Below, in pieces: positions 1 to 11,516 of a DNA stretch of 64,000 bases. A program made the translations under genes and the position numbers. The stretch's first letter is position 1; each line of letters begins with the position of its first letter. The notes under the pieces are model-generated. The model saw only the letters and a program-made list of their open reading frames with translations. It made no database searches and was not told the DNA's origin. The stretch is from Cheiracanthium punctorium. Its lineage: Eukaryota > Arthropoda > Arachnida > Araneae > Cheiracanthiidae. The stretch spans positions 1,240,001 to 1,304,000 of the forward strand of contig JAWZYV010012274.1 in the NCBI GenBank assembly GCA_038373885.1, given 5' to 3'.

Positions 1-1560
1 TGGCCAATGCCTCCAAGGCAGAGGCCCGCTATTGGGTAAAAAAAATAAAAAATAAAATAAAATAAACATTCGCATCCTATTTAGGGGTCTCTCATTGCCT
101 TCCAAGGTTTAAGATTCAGAGTATTTTGCTTCTGTTTATAGTGTACGCGAATGCACGCGTGTCGTTGTTTTTCAAACATTATTATATTGTTTTCGATACA
201 TGTTTTCGCTTAAATTAAAGTACACCCAAATTTATTTGTTTTTTAAAAATTATTACCTAAAAATAAAACACAGTTAAAAACATATGAAGAAATGGTTCAT
301 GATCAGTTTTAAAAAAAAGGACTTTTTTCCCCCGAGACCGAACTTTTCATTTGCCTATCCTGTTTAACAGCAGTATACAGGACCTGCTTATTCTTATCAT
401 CCTTAGTTATTTAATTCTTGAAAGAGCTCCACATCACGCTCGGCAATATCATTAATTACCCATAGGCTCCTTCACAGAATCCATAGCAGTTAAGAAAAAT
501 TGGTTCTCGGGACATTCCACTTGAACATAATCGTATGGGACAGGGAGACTTTGGAAAAAGGACAAAGTATTTAGCAAAACTAAGTCACCCAAAGACCAAA
601 GCATATTGCATCTTTGTCATTTCTGTGACAAGAGAATCCGTTAAAGAAAGTGCATCGCTTCTGTTCCGATGCACCAAAAACTTCCTCAGTTTGGTGATCT
701 TCCCTGGAAAGTTCTCTAAAGCTAGAACTAAAGCTATTTTTCTTTTATCTTCCTTGAAAATTTCCGAATCAAAAAGCACAATTCTTACAAAGCACTCCAA
801 GTGTCGACGAGTGAACTAGTCTGATTTTGAATGACTAAAGAACAATCAGAGGAGAGCAGGAGTGTATGATCTCGGTTTGGAGCACTGATTACAAGAGGAG
901 CAGTAAACCATGATTTCACATAATAGTTCACGACGAAGATGAAAATGTTTCGAATGCCTGCACGGACAATAGGATTGAGCTTTATCCGGGGAATTTAAAG
1001 TTAAATATTGTATCCTTCAAAGACAATTTTCCTACTTAAACTTTACGTGACAAGTGAGAGATTTGAGGATCAAGTTAACCATACGTTGAAGACATTAAAA
1101 AAAAAAAAAAAAAAAAAACAGCATTAATCACGAATTTTTCCACTTATCTGTGCCTAATCGTCGTATAAATTTATTACTTTTTTTCTGAGAGAATAATGCA
1201 ATTACCCATAATACAATTCTTAAATTTTTCTCAAAATATTTCCAGTTACGCGCAACATTTAGAAAATGGAAGCAAAAAAACTAAAAATTAAAGAAAAAGT
1301 AGCATTTCTAAAATTAGTAGCAAAATCGTGATCTTTTTAAATAAATAATAATAATAATAATTTTTTTTTTTTTTTTTACATGCTTAGTTAAATGCGGTTA
1401 ACATTCACATAATAATAAACAAACAAAAAATGTTAATAATCATTAAAAAAAGTTTGGGATACAGAGTCCTCTTAATTATTTCGAGTTATGTTATACGTCA
1501 AACTTAACACACGCACACACATATATATACGTATCATGGAAACATGAAATATATTAAACA
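1..1560. other. AT-rich stretch without a recognisable gene
   Basis: No open frame here resembles a known protein. The two overlapping frames near 535-819 lie on opposite strands and show no motif. Simple runs include an adenine run near 1096-1119, an (ATA)n stretch followed by poly-T near 1342-1378, and a short CA/TA run near 1510-1530. I see no terminal inverted repeats. Confidence 0.5.
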
Positions 1561-1574
1561 TTCAATCTCAACTA

Positions 1575-2010
1575 AGCGTATCAGGGACCTTCATAACGAA
1601 TCAGTCCCTGGGCCCCATTGAGAACGAATTGCGCAAGAAACGCGCCGAGAACAATTACACAAAACCTGTATCATCCTTTGATTGCGATCACTTTCACTTA
1701 ATAGCTTCCCAGGGGGATACTTAGTGGGCCCGGAAGTACCTATGAACGAGAACAACAGACCGGTGTAGGAAACACTCACCATCCGAAGAACCCCCAAAAT
1801 GAGGCTATGGTCAGATCATTTCCTCTAAAAAAGCGGTTTCGGCGATATTCTTTCCTCGTCGTGACTTCGCTGGGCCGCGTTTTCCCCTATCACTTGGTCA
1901 TTACCTAGTTCGCTCGCATCGAGGCAAGATTCCCCTCCCCCGCTCGCCGCTAAGTAAGCCAGGTAGGTGAGAAGAATCCTTTGTTGTCTTTCTTCTCCGG
2001 CGCTTTCTTT
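1575..2010. promoter_or_regulatory. CpG-richer block with divergent donor-like sites; possible promoter
   Basis: This block is richer in G+C and CpG than the AT-rich flanks, above all 1840-1995. It holds a plus-strand splice-donor-like site, CAG/GTAGGTGAG, with the cut after 1962, and a minus-strand donor-like site, ATG/GTGAGT, with the cut at about 1779/1780. Together they would fit two divergent first exons around a shared promoter near 1.85 kb. No coding sequence or TATA/initiator arrangement could be confirmed, and donor-like motifs are common by chance. It could equally be old repeat DNA: CAGGGAC...GTCCCTG at 1582-1610 resembles hAT-type ends. Confidence 0.2.
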
Positions 2011-2556
2011 CGTTTAGTTTTATTCATTTATTTATTTTCTCCACTGCGCGAAATTCAAATGAAGTGTTGTGCTTTTCTCGAGCATAGTGCACCCATGGGA
2101 AAAGTGAAAGTAATGATCGCCAGAGGTTGACTTTCGGAAACGGAGTGCGTGAGTTTATTTGTTTACTTATTTTCAGTCATTTCTTTTCTGCACGTGCAAA
2201 AGCTCTTTTTCGGACGTGGGCATTTGGTATTTGTTTTAATTCTACCGCACAGTCTCTGATCAGAAGTACCCATACTCGCTCGAACCCCTAAAATATGTAA
2301 CGGACCAGCATAATACCAAAATTCGTTGGTAGGTCGGACCAGGGACGTTTTATTTATATTTTTCTCTTGCAAACTTTCCTCATTGAGTTCCACAATACAT
2401 GCCATCTAATTTTAACGATGCATGTCCTATAATTTGATTTATTTAATATTTTTATAATAGGTATTTACATTTTTTAATTCAGCTCTTAAAGGAAATCAAT
2501 GTTATTGCTCATATAATTTTTTCCGTTTTTCATTTTTTTTTAATCATGTATACGAA

Positions 2557-2642
2557 CCAGCCCTACTAGCAATTTTGCTCGGGCTACCACCGGCCACGCA
2601 GCCAGCCGATGACGGCCCGAGCAAAATTGCTAGTAGGGCAGG
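2557..2642. repeat. Near-perfect inverted repeat with 25-bp stem
   Basis: Bases 2560-2584 and 2615-2639 are exact reverse complements (25 bp), separated by a 30-nt GC-rich loop. The pairing extends a few more bases outward with one mismatch. Both arms carry CTAGCAATTTTGCTCGGGC or its complement. It could be a foldback remnant, the ends of a deleted element, or a hairpin-forming transcript. No target duplication is evident. Confidence 0.8.
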
Positions 2643-4462
2643 AAGTCATGGAGTGACTGGCCCTTTGGACCATTGACTAAATATTATAATTTCTACCCTA
2701 CTTAAAACAAATTGTAAAATCTCTAATTACTATTATATTCTGCCTATATAGTATATGTATATATATATATATGTTATAGTCAGCTACGCGCGAATCTTAT
2801 TTCAAGAATAAAATACGTTCTTAAAAGAATGGGTAGTTATTCCACTAAAATGATGACTGCTATAACCTATAGTAACGTGTCGTATATTCTGTGACATGTT
2901 TGTACCTATGATTGACATGTTTATACTAGTATCGATACATTTCTGAGTAAGTCACTAATGATTACGTATTCCGCACTCATAATCCATGTGATTTCTGCGC
3001 ATACCGCTTGAATAGCATCCCAAAGTGTCTCCAGCTTACGGGATTTACGACGGTATACTTCATTTTTTAACTGTCATAATGGAACGGCGTAAGGTAAAGC
3101 GCGCATAAATTCGATTACCTAAACATAAAAATCTAAACGTAACTTTACTTTCCCTAAGAATTTTTAACCTCTTAGGTAGGAAAATAAAAATTTATGACAG
3201 CTCAAAATGTCTAAACATTTTTCTGCAGCACTTCATAAATAGATTAAACGGCAACATAATTTTTTTTTATGATATTTTAGTACGGTTTAATTGTTTATAC
3301 ACGTATTTGCTCGTTCATTTCATTTATATATATATTTGGAAAATCATTTTGATAATGTGTACACAAAGTGTATTCTTTCATTTTCCGATTGGATGATTTA
3401 CAAATAGGGAGAAAGAATAAATTTCTCATAGAAATCATTCAATTTTAATTGTAAATAATATTACAGGATGCTTCAAACTGATCACTGCGTCAGTTTTTAA
3501 CCTATTGACTTTCACAATATACTACTGTTCTAACTAGAAAACGTTATCTAATGACGCGCAGTTACTTTTTATACCATAAAATTTGTAAGAGGCTGCATAG
3601 TTTAAAATGTTTAAAAAATTGAAAAATAACTTTTTTAGGGTGAGCTTGCCAATCCAAAAAACGAAATTCCAAATTAGAGCAACAAAATCGGATCTTTAAA
3701 AAGCCATTCCCAAAAACTGCGTATAAATGTACTAGTCACTGAGGTCGCTAATGACAAAGAGGCAGTTCTTAAATTGTGAAAATACAACGTAACAGAAATA
3801 TTTCCAGTTTATTTGAACACTATCATTTCCTTTTTAATATCGGAGGTAGTGTCACTTTGGAACAAGCCATTTCAACAAAGCTGATTTTTTGATATTACCG
3901 ATTATTTGTCTGTTGCACTTTAAAAAAGCAGCCGCCAGTCAAATCAGTCATGGTTAATAAGCCAAGTTCCCCCCTCTTCCCCGAAAAAAAAAAAAAAAAA
4001 AAATTTGAAAAATCCACCGAAATGTATTAAGAATATTAATGCTAAAACAGTTTTTAGCAGTTGGACAGATTATTTTTGTTACAATATTTCATTATTTCAC
4101 AAACAAAAGGTTAGTTTTTACACAAATTTTAACAGCATTCAGAATTCACAGATGAAATGTGAGAAGTCCCAAATACAATTTTGTATAATTTTTGTCAAAC
4201 TGAAGTTAATCATCTTTTAGATTTCATGTGGAATTCCGTATTTTAAATAATGTTTACTATGGGAAAGAAACTTTCTTATTAAGCGTCCTTCCACTGTTTC
4301 GATCAGTTATTTACATATAGCAAGTTTTGATGTGATATAGATAATTTATTATTTCTGCAACTCAATTCTAATTTATACATTACGATATGTTACTATACTC
4401 ACATCAATCCTTTTACTTGTTTCTTGAAACTAAGCAAGAATGAACATTCTTTTAATGACTAA
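2643..4462. other. AT-rich stretch, nothing recognised
   Basis: I see only AT-rich sequence with simple runs: (AT)n near 2752-2773, (TA)n near 3326-3337 and a 19-base adenine run near 3984-4002. No protein motif, RNA gene or terminal repeat was found. The plus-strand open frame at 4005-4220 begins in the poly-A tract and has no recognisable features. Confidence 0.5.
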
Positions 4463-4971
4463 TTAACCCCTTGAGGCGCAACCCTCTCCCAATGCTGAAA
4501 AAAGGGCAGCCGTTGCCATCACTCGACTTAACGACCAGCAAGATGGCGGACGATCGAAACGTTCATCGCGTGCCACCGATCTAGAGACCCTTTTTCGACG
4601 ACAGCTGGCTGTGCCAGCGCAGAGACAGCTGCGTCAAAAAAGGGTCTCTAGATCTGTGGCACGCGATGAACGTTTCGATCGTCCGCCATCTTGCTGGTCG
4701 TTAAGTCGAGGGATGGCAACGGCTGCCCTTTTTTCAGCATTGGGCAATCTATCCAGCTGTTCTCGAATTCTTCAGCCGATGACAGTGCTGTTAAAAAAAT
4801 CGCGACCATTTTTTACGGGAAATGACGTGCTAAAAAGTAAAGGATTCTCGTGGAGCTGTGTCACCCGCAACTATTTTTATAGAAATCAAATCTAGTCTTC
4901 GTGACTGGCAACAGTCAAAACGTTAGAGTTTGGTGTTCCCAGAGCGGGATCACTGCGCGTTAAAGGGTTAA
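4463..4971 (+). mobile_element. piggyBac-like non-autonomous element, copy 1
   Basis: A 509-bp unit starts and ends in TTAA (4463-4466 and 4968-4971), the target duplication typical of piggyBac transposons. The ends are imperfect inverted repeats: TTAACCCCTTGAGGCGCA on the left and, read from the right, TTAACCCTTTAACGCGCA. Between them lies a very large palindrome and no transposase. The same unit recurs in reverse orientation at 13314-13784, which independently confirms the boundaries. The open frame at 4611-4895 falls wholly inside the unit and is not a gene. Assignment to the piggyBac superfamily rests on the TTAA duplication and the CCCTTT-type ends. Confidence 0.8.
4488..4744. repeat. 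About 120-bp-arm palindrome inside piggyBac-like copy 1
   Basis: Arms 4488-4607 and 4626-4744 are near-perfect reverse complements around an 18-nt loop. The outer part of the arms (CCAATGCTG, AAGATGGCGG, CGAAACGTTCATCGCGTG) is shared with copy 2. The inner part (AGAGACCC...ACAGCTG) is not, so the centre of the palindrome differs between copies. Confidence 0.85.
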
Positions 4972-6480
4972 ACATTATCTGACGGAATGTAATATTAAAA
5001 ACAGAGCCCACGTCAGGGTCTGCAACCAGTACTGTGGTCGGGGCGCCGAGCTTCTAGACGTGCCCCTGTACTTTCTAGCATTTTCCTAACGTGAATATAT
5101 ACAAGGGAGGATTGCACCACGATAATTTCCCACAGGACGCCGAATACTCTAGACCAGGCTCCCACTGAAACAATGTGCCTATAAAATGTTTTTTCCACCT
5201 TTGTCACTGGTTCATTATTTGTTTTTTCGTCAACTTTTTATATTAAAATTCTTTTGACTTAGTATTCGTTTTGATTCTCTTCAGTAACCATAAAGGGCAG
5301 ACGATTCGTAATCATTCCTCAATTCCTGCAAGATTTCAGAAGACTGTGGGTTTTCAGAATGCTTATACTATTTTGTTAGCTTAAACATGTGGAATTCGTT
5401 CTGTTTAGAATAAGATGCCGTTATTTAGCTTCATATAGGCATAGTTTGGTAAACAAGGACAAAAAGGTGCGGGATTATGGAAAATCCGATCCTGATTACA
5501 TCCAACTGTGTGTCCTTATTCTTTAATAAATATAATTATTCTTTTCACAGTCTCAAAATTATTATGAGTCAGAGCTGTTAACATAATGTTACTGTGCAAT
5601 TTTTCTTTCAAGTGTTTTCTCAGTAATATAATATTTTGACTCGCCTTCGCTCAAAATATGAAATTTGATTGCATGATAACTTAATACACATTACATTTAT
5701 AAAAATGGGTTATCACACATTTCCCTGCTGTTTAATAACTGAGCAGTGATATCATTTTATTAAATTGGTAGTTGAATAGAATAGTTAAGTTGTTTAATGC
5801 ATCTCTTTATAAAATGGATAAGAATCTTTCCTTGCAGTCTGTTTATAGTTTAGATTATTTTAACCTATACCGAATAATTAAAAATATATTATTTTTTAAT
5901 GTTAGTTCTAAGAAAATACATAAATAGTAATAGCTATAAATGTCAAAAGATGATTCATCCAAGTACTTTCAAACTAGTTATTGCTGTTGAAGAATGAATA
6001 TCCTGTTATGCAATATATGATTCATGCTATTAGCAAAACGAGGTGGCATACTTTAACAAAAAAAAAGAACTTAGATAAATTGAATAAGACTGTCGTCATT
6101 ATTTTATTTTCAGCCGGGAAAAAGGAACACTCACTCGACCGTGATTTTAAAAGTATGCAGTTTACCCGAAAAAAATAGAAAAACCACGAAAGTTTATATT
6201 GAACTAATTTTAAAAGTTCTCTGAAATTATTCAATGAAGTTAAATAAGCTGCTTGTCTACTTTATCACCATTAGAAAAATGAACTGGATGCAGTTTTAAG
6301 CAAGAATAGACGTTTTGTGTAAAAAAAAAAATTCATTTCCAATCGAATGATAAATGTAAAATAGAGCTCGTCAGGCCCTGTGATTCATAATGACCTAGTG
6401 GTCAATGACCTGGAATTTGTTTAATGAGGACCTGTGATATAGTAAGTATGCCTCAGTTTCTTTCTTTCTTTCTTTCTTTT
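4972..6480. other. AT-rich stretch, nothing recognised
   Basis: A moderately GC-rich patch at 5005-5200 (minus-strand frame of 64 codons) has no motif I know. The rest is AT-rich, with a (TTTC)n/poly-T run at about 6459-6492. The opposed frames at 5981-6234 overlap on opposite strands and are most simply chance. Confidence 0.45.
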
Positions 6481-6499
6481 TTTTTTTTTTAGGTTGTTG

Positions 6500-6745
6500 T
6501 GTATGATTTCGGTCTGTTCGTCCATGTTCTAACTGCCGTAAATATGCATCGATTACTAAGAAAGTTCGAATGCATTAGGCCCTGTCGGCTGTTATAATTT
6601 AAAGCTATTTTAGAGATAGTCTTTTAACAAACCCAAATTGAGGTATGTTGTTAAGGATTGCAAAATAACGCTTTCTACCGAAAATAGTGTTATGTAGCAT
6701 TTATAAGTTTTCTCAGGAGTACTCAAAAGAATAATGTGGCAGTTA
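6500..6745 (+). repeat. Dispersed repeat R1, copy 1
   Basis: It shares its order of landmarks with copies near 25.8, 27.4, 28.1 and 28.4 kb: TGATTTCGGTCTGT, then GTTCTAACTGC, ATATGCATCGATT, an 'ATGTAGCATTTATA' segment and 'AGGAGTACTCAAAA'. No coding frame is preserved and I could not assign a class. It ends about 170 bp upstream of the hAT-type element at 6916. Confidence 0.6.
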
Positions 6746-6915
6746 AGCGATATTTATCCATTTCAAGCGCAATGCAATAAGTATATAGGCGTTTATAGCA
6801 GCTTATTCCTCCTTTAAAGGATTTTAAATAACACCTGATAACATTTATCTTTCTTGCTTCTTTTTGAGTCTAAAAAAGTCAACCATTGTATATCAAACAA
6901 TATTGAACATTGTGA

Positions 6916-7961
6916 CAGTGGCGGCTCGTGGGATACAGCAAGTACAGCCGGGCTGCACTTGAAAGTATCAGCACATACTTTAAAATAATTAATTTATTCT
7001 ACTAATTTTCCTAAATTCAGATTAGAATTGTGGATTCCTACGGTAAATTAAAAAAATCTCCGAAAAAGAACAAACAAACAAACAAAAAAAAGTATTGTGG
7101 CCGGATCGCTCATTCAGAAAAAAGGCACTTTAATCTTCCCGCAATTCAATTGGGAAAATCTTTGGTTCAGCCCAGAGCGCTGAAAAGAAAATTGGCAGCA
7201 CCGTTGCCATGACATCGGCTACGTAAGCAGCCTCTCCGGCATAGGGAGTATGCAGCTCATACAGCCGATGGAAGATTTTTTAACGGCGGCTGAACTTGAG
7301 AACTCGACTAACTCATTGGCTCAGACGAGAAGTGAGGGAGGGGGTAAGGAGAATATATGTTTGAAAAACTCTCGACTTTATATTGCTGAATTTATCAAGA
7401 AGGTAAGCCTGAATAGACGCTTATGAATGGACAATTACCCATCAAAGCAGTATTGTTTTTAAGTAAGCAAGAACTGGCATTTAGAGGACATGGCGAGCGA
7501 AAAAATTCTTTAAACATAGGAAATTTTAAAGAGCTTTTAAAATTATTGATATCTGAATTAAAACAACGCCTTTTTATGAGAGCATCACTGACCGATTCGC
7601 AAGTTTAAAAGAAAGGAGGATTGATTTGACTTAATAAAAAAATAAGTAAGTTTTCTTTTTTTTTTTCTTTTCTTCGCAAGTTATCGTTACAAAAGAAAAT
7701 TCTAAGGAAACTTCGAATCAGACACGGATTAATGCAATTTTGAGGATAAGAGCGGCTGGTTGAAATTTATGTCCATTTTATGGAAGTAAAATAGGATCTC
7801 TTACATTTTTATGTAATTTCTTTTTTTTTTTCCTCGGTGAGGGCTTAATCCGCCAGCTTTCGAATTCAGTAACAAAGATTTTCCGATCCTGTCCGGTAGA
7901 AAGGGGGGGGGGCTCATATGCTTCCGGCTGCATTAACAGTTTTGACCACGGGCCGCCACTG
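6916..7961 (+). mobile_element. hAT-type element, internally decayed (hAT-A)
   Basis: The ends form an inverted repeat: CAGTGGCGGCTCGTGG on the left and, read inward from the right, CAGTGGCGGCCCGTGG. It is flanked by an 8-bp duplication with one mismatch, CATTGTGA (6908-6915) and CATTGTAA (7962-7969). An 8-bp duplication plus CAGTG-type ends points to the hAT superfamily, and a fragment of hAT-like transposase lies inside. At 1046 bp it is too short to be autonomous. Confidence 0.8.
7250..7608 (+). pseudogene. hAT transposase fragment
   Basis: Two short stretches on this strand resemble the N-terminal half of hAT-family transposases of the kind annotated as zinc-finger/HAT-dimerisation proteins. 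One is around 7270-7330 ('ENSTNSLAQTR'). The second, 7423-7608, reads LFLSKQELAFRGHGE and then NIGNFKELLKLL. In intact relatives, as I know them, the motif 'FLAKQ..FRGH.E' precedes the catalytic domain. Stops and frame changes separate the two pieces, and no catalytic region or C-terminal dimerisation domain follows before the element ends at 7961. It is therefore a dead internal remnant of the enclosing element. The family call rests on the FRGHxE neighbourhood. Confidence 0.65.
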
Positions 7962-8186
7962 CATTGTAAAATTGATCTTTCATCACGAGCATATACATTA
8001 CATGCGTGGTAGTTTTATTATTTATTTGTTGTTTGATATATACTAAAAAAGAAACCGTTAATTAATGAAAGATTTTCTTATACTTTCAATACCACCTATA
8101 TTATTATCGTAGATGTATATATCAGCCATAAATTGAGCATTTTAGTTTAATTTGTAATCACGTGATAAAATGAATATACAGCATTG

Positions 8187-8417
8187 TGTGTAATGTGATC
8201 ATGGCAGCGCTACATTAGGGCGATCTGCCAAGGAGGGGTGCCTTGGTAGGAGGACTTTCTAAAGTTTCTAACGCGTATTCACGTTACATCTGGAGAAAAC
8301 CTACCAAAACTCCAGACCGTTAAATCGACAGCCGCGCGATGGGATCCGAACCCGGGACCTTCACACTTCGGCCATTTACCATTTTCAGTGGCATAACCAC
8401 TGTGCCATGGTAAGGCC
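8187..8417 (-). mobile_element. tRNA-derived SINE, complete-looking copy
   Basis: Read on the minus strand, it begins near 8417 with a tRNA-like head: an A-box-like TGGCACAGTGG and a B-box-like GGGTTCGGATCCC (8341-8359). A conserved body follows (TTTTCTCCAGATGTAACGTG, then AGAAAGTCC). It is flanked by a 12-bp direct repeat TATACAGCATTG at 8175-8186 and 8418-8429, as expected of LINE-driven insertion. The body module recurs at 11.5, 22.8, 24.3, 44.1, 45.1 and 48.4 kb. Confidence 0.85.
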
Positions 8418-8429
8418 TATACAGCATTG

Positions 8430-9294
8430 ACTAAACATTATTAATAATGTTATCTAAATTAAAAAGCATAAATATTAGCCAATATATTTTCACTATTATA
8501 TGTATGCACAATTGCTGCTACGCCTATCATACAATGTACTCGGTTTTTCCTTTATCTGGCTTTTAACTCTTGCTTCATTATCAATATTTTTTTCTATTTT
8601 ACTGTTGTTACCAGTATACTATTAATATAATTATTTAGTCTTTTAAAATATATAAATTAATTTTAATATTTAAAAATTCTTTTTGGTAGCGGTTATTTTA
8701 ACTATAAGTACTGATTTTAGCATTTGGCAACACCATTCCCTCCACGTATTGTCACACATTTCATTTCTCTTGATTTTTTAGGTGCAGTAAAACATCAAGC
8801 CCTAGTTTCAGCAATATGCTGAATAATCATGCAAAAATGTTTTACTTTTCATACATAGTGTGTTTCTGGGTTACAGTTAGTGAAGCTGACATTCCATTTA
8901 TTATATTTCAAGTCTTTTAAAATTCGGGTGTTTATCTGTTCTATGGTGAGATACATCTTCCCAGTATAGTCTATGGTTATTCTATTTGATTATTTATAGC
9001 TGAAACATATATATTTTGAAAATAATTCTAATTTATGTTGTTTTCTACAAAGATCGGGGTAGCTTGAAATTCGATAAGTCTCATTGCCCTTCCTGGATGC
9101 TTGGAGGTAATTCATGCCTTCTAGATAGAAAATCTAACTTGCATGTGCGTATCAAAGGAGAAAACCCGGAAAACTGCCACAAAGCAACCCAACAAACGAT
9201 ACGAGGCCAAGCAGCTCCCGTCTCTATCCGTTTCTTAAAAACAGCAGTTATAGAATGCTCTCAAAGATGACTGAACCTGGGTCAATCACTTACT
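8430..9294. other. AT-rich spacer; unassigned frame near its end
   Basis: Nothing is recognised in most of this spacer. The open frame at 9016-9270 (84 codons, plus) has no motif or membrane segment I could identify and no related copy elsewhere in the window. It stops just before the element at 9295. Confidence 0.4.
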
Positions 9295-11302
9295 CATGGT
9301 TCAGACGGTGCTTAAAATACCTTAAAAAGTACTTACTTTTTTTTTTCATTTTTAAGGCCTTTAAAAAGTGCTTAAAAAGTACTTAATTTTTTATCCATAT
9401 CCTTAAAAGTTTCAGTATACGCAAGGTGCTTAAAACATGCTTAATTTCTAGTGGTAATCGACCCTAAAATCATCTGGCATCAAAACTTTTGGTTCCCCTT
9501 TACCAGCCTCAACTGCATTCATATTGATCGTACCGTAACTCGATGACGTCACGAGTTGGAGCCCCTTTTCAATAGCCGAGGGCCCCCATAGGAGCCAGTC
9601 CGGGCCTGATTAATCTTAAAATACTGAATCTCAACCAAAACTAGTCTGTTGCACCCGGTGCGAATTTAATCATTCTACCCCCACCCCCCCAAAAAAAGTT
9701 CATATAAAAGTTTATAAGTTATTTGTGTTTTTACACCATGCGGCTTTGCGTCCTGTGAAGGAGCACTGTACCGCATAAGCGCTGCATTACGCTATTATTA
9801 CAGAAAAACTCAACTGTGAGTAATTGGCAAGCTCAGGAAATGTTGAGTGCTTTTAAAATAAACCCCAATGTTATAAATATCAAAAGTAATAAATGAGTAG
9901 AAATATGAAGAGTTATCACACAGCATTCAAAGATTAAAACAAACAATTTGCTGAAGCACGCTCATTATGTAATCAACAGCTGGCCGTCCGTGAAAAAAAA
10001 ATAAATTTATTTACTTTTGACTGGAGCCTGCTCATCAGCTGGCTGTTTCGCTTTAACAGCATGTGCTATACTGTCCGAACTTTTTGTGAATGCAAGAAGT
10101 TTTTTAGAAGTTGTTTATTTGTTTCTATAAATTTGCCTTTGTGAATATAAAAACTGATATTTTATATAAAATCGGACGCTGATTATTTGAAAACGGAAAT
10201 TGTAAGCTTCAGGGCCTCTGAGAGAAATTTTATTCGATAGGTGAAAATCTTCCCGGCTCCTTTCGTAAAGCACAAAATTTTCGAAAAAACAGGAGTGACG
10301 GAAGGATTTTTTTTTTTTTGTAAAACTACTCTTTTTAATGATTCTCATATAAAATGCTAAAAGGAAAGAAAATGGGTGGGAAGTTTTTGTGATACGTTAT
10401 GGTACTTTTAATTAATGTTCAAAGGTTAAAAAAAATACTAATATTTAAATGTTAGAATTAACATTTCTGCCATCTAAATCATTCTAGAATTATGTATTAA
10501 AAATTTGGTGTGTTTTTTTAAATTTAATTACAGATCTATAAATGAAATTCATAACACATTCTGAAAAATTCACGGACGCACTTTAGCTGAACACGGGCCC
10601 AGGGGCGGCAGATCGCAGCTGCGGCGTTTCGATAATTTTCTAGTTAAGCTCATTTTCGTGGGTGCAGCGTTTCTTCCATAAATTACGGTATATGGACATA
10701 CATGTTACTTGAGAGAAAAAAAGGAATTATTTTGTCTGTATTAATTGCTTGTACATACATGTGTAAGAAATTGTGGGCTTTTCAATTTTGGAAACATGGC
10801 ACATTTGCATTTAAAGCAAAAACCTGCCAACTTTACAATAAGAAAATCTAAAGTTGGGTAATAACGAAAGTAATAAGGGGCTGTCCATAAATGATGTCAC
10901 ACTTTTTAAAAAATATTCTTTGCCCCCCTGTTTGCCTTAGTCATACTTCACCATACCACCCTTGTCACATGTCATGCTGTATTACATAAACATATACTTA
11001 CAGTTTAGAAACAAAGCACTATGCTAGAAATCAAATTTTAAATAAAAAGTCTAACTTCAATTCTGCTAATTTCAATATAAATTCAAAATTTAATTTTCTG
11101 ATTTTAAATGTTTTTATTTTAAAGAAAATATAAACGTATAATGTCACACTTCTTGTTACTCCCTCCCTCTCGTCACAATTTCACAGCCCCCCTTTCTTCC
11201 AAGCGTGACAAAATTTGTGGATAGACCCTACTTAAGAAAATTTTGGGAGTCCTTAAAAAGTGCTTATTTTTTTTTTTTGCTCGTAAAAGAGTCTGAACCA
11301 TG
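9295..11302. mobile_element. Unclassified terminal-inverted-repeat element with TTACT duplication
   Basis: The 12-bp ends CATGGTTCAGAC (9295-9306) and GTCTGAACCATG (11291-11302) are perfect inverted repeats, and TTACT flanks both sides (9290-9294 and 11303-11307). Just inside each end are variants of 'CTTAAAAAGTACTTA' (several on the left, 'CCTTAAAAAGTGCTTATT' on the right), resembling subterminal repeats. No transposase was found. A 5-bp duplication is compatible with more than one superfamily, so I leave it unclassified. A separate MITE is nested at 10875-11230. Confidence 0.6.
10875..11230. mobile_element. MITE with GGGCTGTCCATAAAT-type ends
   Basis: The left end (AAGGGGCTGTCCATAAAT, then GATGTCAC) and the right end read inward (TAGGGTCTATCCACAAAT, then TTTGTCAC) match with a few differences. 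The unit is about 356 bp, non-coding and nested in the 9295-11302 element. The target duplication could not be fixed (possibly TA). Confidence 0.6.
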
Positions 11303-11516
11303 TTACTTCTTTTTATTTTTGAGGCTTACTAAATGTTCATTTACAATATGTTTTTAACTATTTTGGTTAACGCGTGACCGCAAAGACGATAGTAGCTTCA
11401 AACTGCAATAACGGGCTTCACTGAACACTAGAGGTAAGAAAAATCTTGACAAATCACAGAAATTAATTTGAGTGCTTTTTAACAGAGAAATATTTTTTGT
11501 TTGTTTGCTTTGTGTT

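Noticed and set aside
4611..4895. 94-codon plus-strand frame
   Set aside because: It lies entirely within the piggyBac-like element. Similar frames appear in copy 2 on both strands because of the palindrome.
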